Source: Candidatus Margulisiibacteriota bacterium
GTDB lineage: Bacteria > Margulisbacteria > WOR-1 > O2-12-FULL-45-9 > XYB2-FULL-48-7
Assembly: GCA_041661965.1 (NCBI GenBank)
Contig: JBAZTH010000002.1
Location: 248,001 to 312,000, forward strand
Length of the DNA: 64,000 nt
Reading direction: 5' to 3'
In this document: positions 60,026 through 64,000 of the stretch, piece after piece
Numbering within the stretch: position 1 is the first letter of the stretch
Layout of the letters: every line of letters begins with the position of its first letter
Notes under the pieces: model-generated
Databases searched by the model: none
What the model saw: only the letters and a program-made list of their open reading frames with translations
What the model was told of the DNA's origin: nothing
Translations under genes and position numbers: made by a program

Positions 60026-60082
60026 ATTATATCACAAAACCACCGCTCCCGATCCCTTCCCTCGGCAACATGGTGATATAAT
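60026..60082. promoter_or_regulatory. Back-to-back promoters of the pseudokinase and rimO genes
   Basis: TATAAT on the minus strand (60026-60031) serves the pseudokinase gene, and TATAAT on the plus strand (60077-60082) lies six bases before the rimO GTG. Neither has a good -35 box. Sharing this 73-base gap could tie the two genes to common control. Confidence 0.45.
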
Positions 60083-60088
60083 ATACAG

Positions 60089-61312
60089 GTGAAATACCAT
60101 TTTGTCAGTTTAGGCTGCCCGAAAAACCTGGCCGACACCGAAGTCATGATGGGTTCGGTCGCCGCCGGCGGGAACGAGCTCACCGCCAACCCGGCCGAAG
60201 CGGAGATCATTGTCGTCAATACCTGCGCCTTCCTGAAACCGGCCCGGGAAGAAGCGCTCAAGGTCCTGCGGGAAATGGTCGCCTGGAAAAAAAAGGGGCG
60301 CTGCCGCAAGGTTTACGTCGCCGGTTGCCTGCCGCAATGGCTCAAAGAAGTCGGGAATGTCCGGCTCCCCGCGATCGACGGCGAAGTAGACAGCATCGGC
60401 CTCTTTAACTGCGCCGCTCCCCGGCTGAAAGCGACCCCAAAATGGTTCGCCTACGTCAAGATCGCCGAAGGGTGCGACAACCGCTGTTCCTACTGCCTGA
60501 TCCCGACCATCCGCGGCAAGCTCCGCCTAAGAACGGAAAAAGATATTCTGGGAGAAGTTGCCGGCCTGGCCAAAAGAGGGGCCAAAGAGATTATTTTCAT
60601 CGCCCAGGATACGACCGCCCACCCCGCTTTTCCATCGATCCTAAAACAAGCGGCCAGAATCCCCGGTATCCGCTGGCTGCGCGTTATGTACACTCACCCC
60701 AGCCATCTAACCGACGAGCTGATCGAGACGATCGCCGGCGAGAAAAAGATCGTGAAGTATCTGGACATGCCGGTCCAGCACGCCAGTTCCACTATCCTAA
60801 AGAAAATGAACCGGCATTATGACCGCGACTCGCTCGCCCTCCTCCTCACAAAATTACGGGGTGCAATCCCAAAGCTGGTCCTCCGCACCTCTCTTATCGT
60901 CGGCTTCCCTGGTGAGACCGGGGAAGATTTCGAAGAGCTTCTTGATTTCATCAAAACGAACCGTTTCGAAAAACTCGGGATCTTCGGCTACTCCAGAGAA
61001 GAGGGAACTCCGGCCGCCAAATTCCCCAAGCAAGTCCCGGCCCGGACCAAGGAAAAGCGCCGGGAGTCCGCCATGCTGGCCCAACAACAGGTCTCCCTAG
61101 AACTTAACCGGACCCTGGTCGGCCAAAAGATCGAGGTCCTGGTCGAAGGGAAAAAAGGCCGCTATTACATCGGCCGGACCTACCGGGACGCCCCCGAAAT
61201 TGATGGTGTTTTTTACCTTAAATCCAGCCGGAAAATAACCCCCGGCCGGATCGTTACCGCCCTGATCACTAAAGCATCCGCCTACGATCTCTACGGCCGC
61301 CTACTAGCTTAA
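60089..61312 (+). CDS. rimO: Ribosomal protein S12 methylthiotransferase RimO
   Basis: 407 residues. It adds a methylthio group to the conserved Asp of ribosomal protein S12, using two iron-sulphur clusters. N-terminal cluster ligands are Cys10, Cys46 and Cys80 (LGCPKN, VNTCAF, AGCLP); the radical SAM cysteines are C129, C133 and C136 in EGCDNRCSYC. DMPVQHAS and the C-terminal RTYRDAPEIDG with a TRAM domain single out RimO from MiaB. The start is GTG with no SD, six bases after a TATAAT. Confidence 0.95.
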   Translation: MKYHFVSLGCPKNLADTEVMMGSVAAGGNELTANPAEAEIIVVNTCAFLKPAREEALKVLREMVAWKKKGRCRKVYVAGCLPQWLKEVGNVRLPAIDGEVDSIGLFNCAAPRLKATPKWFAYVKIAEGCDNRCSYCLIPTIRGKLRLRTEKDILGEVAGLAKRGAKEIIFIAQDTTAHPAFPSILKQAARIPGIRWLRVMYTHPSHLTDELIETIAGEKKIVKYLDMPVQHASSTILKKMNRHYDRDSLALLLTKLRGAIPKLVLRTSLIVGFPGETGEDFEELLDFIKTNRFEKLGIFGYSREEGTPAAKFPKQVPARTKEKRRESAMLAQQQVSLELNRTLVGQKIEVLVEGKKGRYYIGRTYRDAPEIDGVFYLKSSRKITPGRIVTALITKASAYDLYGRLLA

Positions 61313-61371
61313 AAACAAACTGAAATTTTTCCCCAAACCTGCCGATATATATATGTGAGAGAGGTAAAGCC

Positions 61372-61563
61372 ATGAACAACGAAGATGTCCGCAGAGAGAA
61401 TTACGATGTTGTCCTGATCACTCGGCCGAACAAAGCCAAGCGGTCAAGTTACGTGCAAGATGCCACCATTATCGGCAAAGACCAGCTCCCTATCGCCCCA
61501 TTCTTAGACATCCTGGCCAATAAGTTCAAAGCAACGATCGCCAACGATAAGTGCTATTTCTAA
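61372..61563 (+). CDS. Small unknown protein
   Basis: 63 residues, no family recognised, no signal peptide or membrane helix. It starts MNNEDVRRENYDVVLITRPNK, contains DATIIGKDQLPIAPFLDIL and ends in a Cys-Tyr-Phe. GAGAGAGGTAAAGCC before the ATG and a TATATATAT stretch upstream support expression. Eleven bases separate it from the next small gene, so they probably form a pair. Confidence 0.55.
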   Translation: MNNEDVRRENYDVVLITRPNKAKRSSYVQDATIIGKDQLPIAPFLDILANKFKATIANDKCYF

Positions 61564-61574
61564 GGAGGAAAGCC

Positions 61575-61793
61575 ATGAACACAATGAACAATCAAAAAGT
61601 TATGGAAGTCCTGGAAAAGACCTGCACTTTCAACTATTACGACAAGATCGTCCACGCCAAGACCCGCAAGCTGACCTTGTTCTCGATCTTCCCGTACACC
61701 GCGGCGGCCAACCTGTCCGATCCGCGGCAGTTCGTCCTGATCGAAGACCTGCAGGGAATGCTGGGGTTAAACACCGGGAAGGTCAACAACTAA
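61575..61793 (+). CDS. Small unknown protein, second of a pair
   Basis: 72 residues. N-terminal helix (NNQKVMEVLEKTCTFNYYDKIVH) then a short beta-rich tail (KLTLFSIFPYTAAANLSDPRQFVLIEDLQGML). No family recognised. TAAGGAGGAAAGCC is a strong SD eight bases before the ATG and itself overlaps the stop of the gene before. Its stop interlocks with nadK (CTAA). Confidence 0.6.
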   Translation: MNTMNNQKVMEVLEKTCTFNYYDKIVHAKTRKLTLFSIFPYTAAANLSDPRQFVLIEDLQGMLGLNTGKVNN

Positions 61794-62548
61794 TATTCGC
61801 CCAGTCCGAATGTTTCTCTAACCCGGCCAAAAAAATCATATTCCTTCAGTCTGATGAAACGCGTTTTCTCCGCCGCTTTTTTAATTATCACTCTATTTCC
61901 AACTCTCACCGGCAAAGTCTGTTGTCCGTCGGCGGTCAAGATCACTTCGTCGCCACGGTCAAGGCGCAGCGTCACCGGCCCCTCCAGGACCAGCGAACGG
62001 GTATTTAAACTGTGGCAGCAGATCGGAGAGATGATCAGGCTTTTCGCTCGCGGGGCCAAAAGCGGCCCGCCGGCCGCCAGATTATAAGCGGTCGAACCGG
62101 TCGCCGTGGCGAAGATCATCCCATCAGCGGTGTATTTGGAGATCCCTTCCAACTCGAACTTAATCACCCGGGAAATCCCGCTTTTACCGATCACAATGTC
62201 GTTGAGGGCGGTCACTTTTTTCCGGCCGAGGTCGGCCTCCAGCATGATCCGTTCATCTAACCGGTAGTCTCCCCTTTTGATCTGCTCAATCGCCGCCGTC
62301 AGCTCTTTCAGCTCGATTTCCGACATGAAGCCGACCCCCCCAAGATGAACCCCTAAGATCGGCGTTCCTTTCCGGGCCAAAAGACGGGCCGCCCGCAGGA
62401 TCGTCCCATCGCCGCCCAGGGTGACCACGAAATCGGCTTTGGCCAAATTGACCGCGAAACCCCGCCCTTTAAGTTCTTGCGCGACCTTCGCCGCGGTCGC
62501 GGCAATTAAACGGTCCTCAAGCTTGCTGATTATGCCGACGGTTTTCAT
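61790..62548 (-). CDS. nadK: NAD kinase
   Basis: 252 residues. It phosphorylates NAD to NADP. GGDGT (45-49) with catalytic Asp47, GVHLGGVGFMSE, and ATATGSTAYNLAAGGPLL are diagnostic, as is the LTADGQ segment near the C-terminus. The ATG has AGGAGA nearby (aaaggagaagagc). It is last in a minus-strand run galT-tlyA-62.6 kb membrane protein-nadK, probably one operon. Confidence 0.94.
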   Translation of the reverse strand: MKTVGIISKLEDRLIAATAAKVAQELKGRGFAVNLAKADFVVTLGGDGTILRAARLLARKGTPILGVHLGGVGFMSEIELKELTAAIEQIKRGDYRLDERIMLEADLGRKKVTALNDIVIGKSGISRVIKFELEGISKYTADGMIFATATGSTAYNLAAGGPLLAPRAKSLIISPICCHSLNTRSLVLEGPVTLRLDRGDEVILTADGQQTLPVRVGNRVIIKKAAEKTRFIRLKEYDFFGRVRETFGLGEY

Positions 62549-62560
62549 GCTCTTCTCCTT

Positions 62561-63001
62561 TTAAAATAATTTAATGTAGATCATTAACCAAATTATCCCA
62601 ACGACAACCGCGATAGCCGAGCCGAACATCAGGAACTGAAAAAAGAGGTCGAGCCACCCTTTTTCGCGGACGAAATGAAAACTAACGACGTGAAGTTGGC
62701 TCTCGTGAGGGTTAAAAAATACGAGTCCATGATAACCGAAGGCCCGGTCAAATTCGACCAGGCGGCGGCGGACGATCGGGTCGCTCGGATCAAGCGCCCC
62801 TTCCCCATGCTGGACGATTACGATATATTGGTGATTGTCGCGGCTGACCAGATAATCGGCTTCCAATTTTCCCAAATGGTCCTTCCCGTCAACCTTAGAG
62901 ATGACCATCGCCTTCGGCTTCCTGGCCAGGACCTTAAATCCCGACTTGAGGAGGTAAGCCTCCTGTTCTTCATTTTTCGAGGTGGATGAGAAATTCAACA
63001 T
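62561..63001 (-). CDS. Unknown protein with nuclease-like core and C-terminal membrane helix
   Basis: 146 residues. The middle (LEADYLVSRDNHQYIVIVQHGE) resembles the D...ExK layout of restriction-endonuclease-like folds, but ExK is replaced by V-x-Q, so it is probably inactive as a nuclease. One membrane helix lies at about 120-143 (LFFQFLMFGSAIAVVVGIIWLMIYI). It overlaps the tlyA end by 32 bases, and a TTG one codon in is another possible start. Often such proteins lie by nadK in this type of genome, but I cannot confirm that. Confidence 0.65.
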   Translation of the reverse strand: MLNFSSTSKNEEQEAYLLKSGFKVLARKPKAMVISKVDGKDHLGKLEADYLVSRDNHQYIVIVQHGEGALDPSDPIVRRRLVEFDRAFGYHGLVFFNPHESQLHVVSFHFVREKGWLDLFFQFLMFGSAIAVVVGIIWLMIYIKLF

Positions 63002-63704
63002 TACCGTCCGCTCCTTCGATCGGGGAGTTGATCACTCCCTTAGCCTTAAAGCCTATTGCCTCGGCCTCCATCTTAACCCTCGCCACGACTTCCTGGCGAA
63101 CCGCCTCATCCCGGACGATCCCGCCGGCGCCGACCTGTTCGCGCCGGGCTTCAAACTGGGGCTTGATCAAAGCGACAACCTCGGCCCGCTCGGCGAGCAA
63201 ATTATAGACCGCCGGCAAAACTTTGCCTAGGGAGATAAAAGAAACGTCGATGACCGCAAGATTTGGCAGCGGTCCGGGTTCCAGTTTTTCCGGCGCCAGA
63301 TCGCGGATATTTTCCCGCTCCAAAGTCACGACCCGCGGGTCCTGCCGCAGTTTCCAGGCCAGCTGGCCGTAACCGACGTCAACGGCAAAAACCTTGGCCG
63401 CTCCCCGCTGGAGCAAGCAGTCGGTAAAGCCCCCCGTCGAAGCGCCGACGTCAAGCGCCGTTCGGCCCGTAACATCGATCTGGAAATGATCGAGCGCTCC
63501 GGCCAATTTCAAGCCGCCCCGGCCGACATATGGATGAGGCGCCCCCTTAAGCTCGATTGTTGCTTCTTCAGGATAGGCAACGCCCGATTTATCGGCTTTT
63601 TGTCCATTTACATAAACCAGCCCGGCCAGGACGACCGCCTGCGCTTTAGCCGGCGAATCGGCCAGTCCCTGGTCGATCAAGAGTTGGTCGAGGCGTTTTT
63701 TCAT
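62970..63704 (-). CDS. tlyA: TlyA-family rRNA 2'-O-methyltransferase
   Basis: 244 residues. An S4 RNA-binding domain (about 3-60: RLDQLLIDQGLADSPAKAQAVVLAG) is followed by an FtsJ-type methyltransferase domain (ALDVGASTGGFTDCLLQRGA; KPQFEA). TlyA modifies cytidines in 16S and 23S rRNA. In this family a haemolysin role was once claimed but the enzyme activity is the established one. The ATG overlaps the galT stop by four bases. Confidence 0.93.
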   Translation of the reverse strand: MKKRLDQLLIDQGLADSPAKAQAVVLAGLVYVNGQKADKSGVAYPEEATIELKGAPHPYVGRGGLKLAGALDHFQIDVTGRTALDVGASTGGFTDCLLQRGAAKVFAVDVGYGQLAWKLRQDPRVVTLERENIRDLAPEKLEPGPLPNLAVIDVSFISLGKVLPAVYNLLAERAEVVALIKPQFEARREQVGAGGIVRDEAVRQEVVARVKMEAEAIGFKAKGVINSPIEGADGNVEFLIHLEK

Positions 63705-64000
63705 CCGGCCTGGACACTGCGCAGATATTTGGCCGCTTCTTCGGGGATCATCGTGTTGATATAGATCCCCGAACCAAGTTCAAATCCGGCCATCGCGCTG
63801 ACCCGGGGAAGGATCTGAATGTACCAGTGAAAATACTCGACGTCCTTTTCGTGGCAGGGGGCGGAATTGATCACAAAGTTATAATCCGGGTTGTTGAGCG
63901 AAACATACATTTTTTTCAGGATCGTCCTCATCACAAAAGCCAATTCTTTGGCGTCGACGGCCGAGATCGCGTCAAAGGATGAGTCGTGTTTCTTGGGAAA
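63701..64000 (-). CDS. galT: Galactose-1-phosphate uridylyltransferase, C-terminal part
   Basis: Only about 99 C-terminal residues are here; the rest lies past the right edge. ELAFVMRTILKKMYVSLNNPDYNFVINSAP, the HWYIQILPR strand and FELGSGIYINTMIPEEAAKYLR match GalT, an enzyme of the Leloir pathway that swaps UDP between glucose and galactose phosphates. The active-site HPH motif is outside the window. It seems to begin the galT-tlyA-nadK run. Confidence 0.9.
   Translation of the reverse strand, partial: FPKKHDSSFDAISAVDAKELAFVMRTILKKMYVSLNNPDYNFVINSAPCHEKDVEYFHWYIQILPRVSAMAGFELGSGIYINTMIPEEAAKYLRSVQAG

Noticed and set aside
1..64000. CRISPR arrays, insertion sequences, integrases, phage genes
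   Set aside because: No spaced direct repeats and no transposase or integrase motif were seen on either strand.

Overview
This is a dense bacterial chromosome segment, about 50-55% GC by eye, with no rRNA, no convincing tRNA, no CRISPR array and no transposase. A TonB-dependent receptor, LolA-like and lipoprotein-processing genes (lspA, lgt) and a bactofilin point to a cell with an outer membrane. A complete F-type ATP synthase operon, an McsA-like zinc finger fused to ClpC, HspR-type heat-shock control, a HypC-HydE-like fusion and split or degenerate Ser/Thr kinases fit an uncultivated lineage near Margulisbacteria/Saganbacteria (WOR-1). That placement is inference only.

Layout. 1-5.4 kb, mostly minus: TonB receptor (cut by the left edge), rsmI, bactofilin, M23 peptidase, LolA-like protein, and a beta-barrel-like protein fused to an alpha/beta hydrolase. 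5.5-15.6 kb, plus: membrane histidine kinase, branched-chain aminotransferase, ileS, then the chain ahcY-DUF5665-lspA-lgt-rluD. 15.6-18.2 kb, minus: a PAS kinase-like protein without its phospho-acceptor His, then speB and speD. 18.3-21 kb, plus: rpsA-pyrF-queF. 21-26.5 kb: trpB-trpA-HD on minus, a small exported protein on plus, dusB-xseA-xseB on minus. 26.5-31.4 kb: hspR with a HAIR-like operator, zinc-finger-ClpC, a secreted protein, a Ser/Thr kinase. 31.5-41.7 kb: leuS (carrying an in-frame palindromic repeat), a TIGR03960-type radical SAM gene with a truncated TIGR03936 partner, rplU-rpmA-proB, rlmN, an orphan solute-binding lipoprotein, glmS. 41.7-48 kb: atpI-like, B, E, F, H, A, G, D, C. 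48-51.4 kb: unrecognised, possibly exported or envelope proteins. 51.4-64 kb: HypC-HydE-like fusion, a gene-free stretch packed with palindromes, an arginase-fold protein, ribD, a long RelA/SpoT homologue, rpe, a PASTA protein with a pseudokinase, rimO, two small genes, nadK, a membrane protein, tlyA and the C-terminal part of galT.

Three genome-wide traits recur. Promoters often put the -10 box only 4-10 bases before the start codon (ileS, trpB, rpsA, rplU, the atp operon, dusB, rlmN, rimO), predicting leaderless or nearly leaderless mRNAs. Seven of eight convergent gene pairs overlap at their 3' ends, four by exactly 4 bases with interlocked stop codons. Palindromic repeats occur between genes and once inside a gene. 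Start codons include GTG and TTG and, for atpH, apparently CTG.
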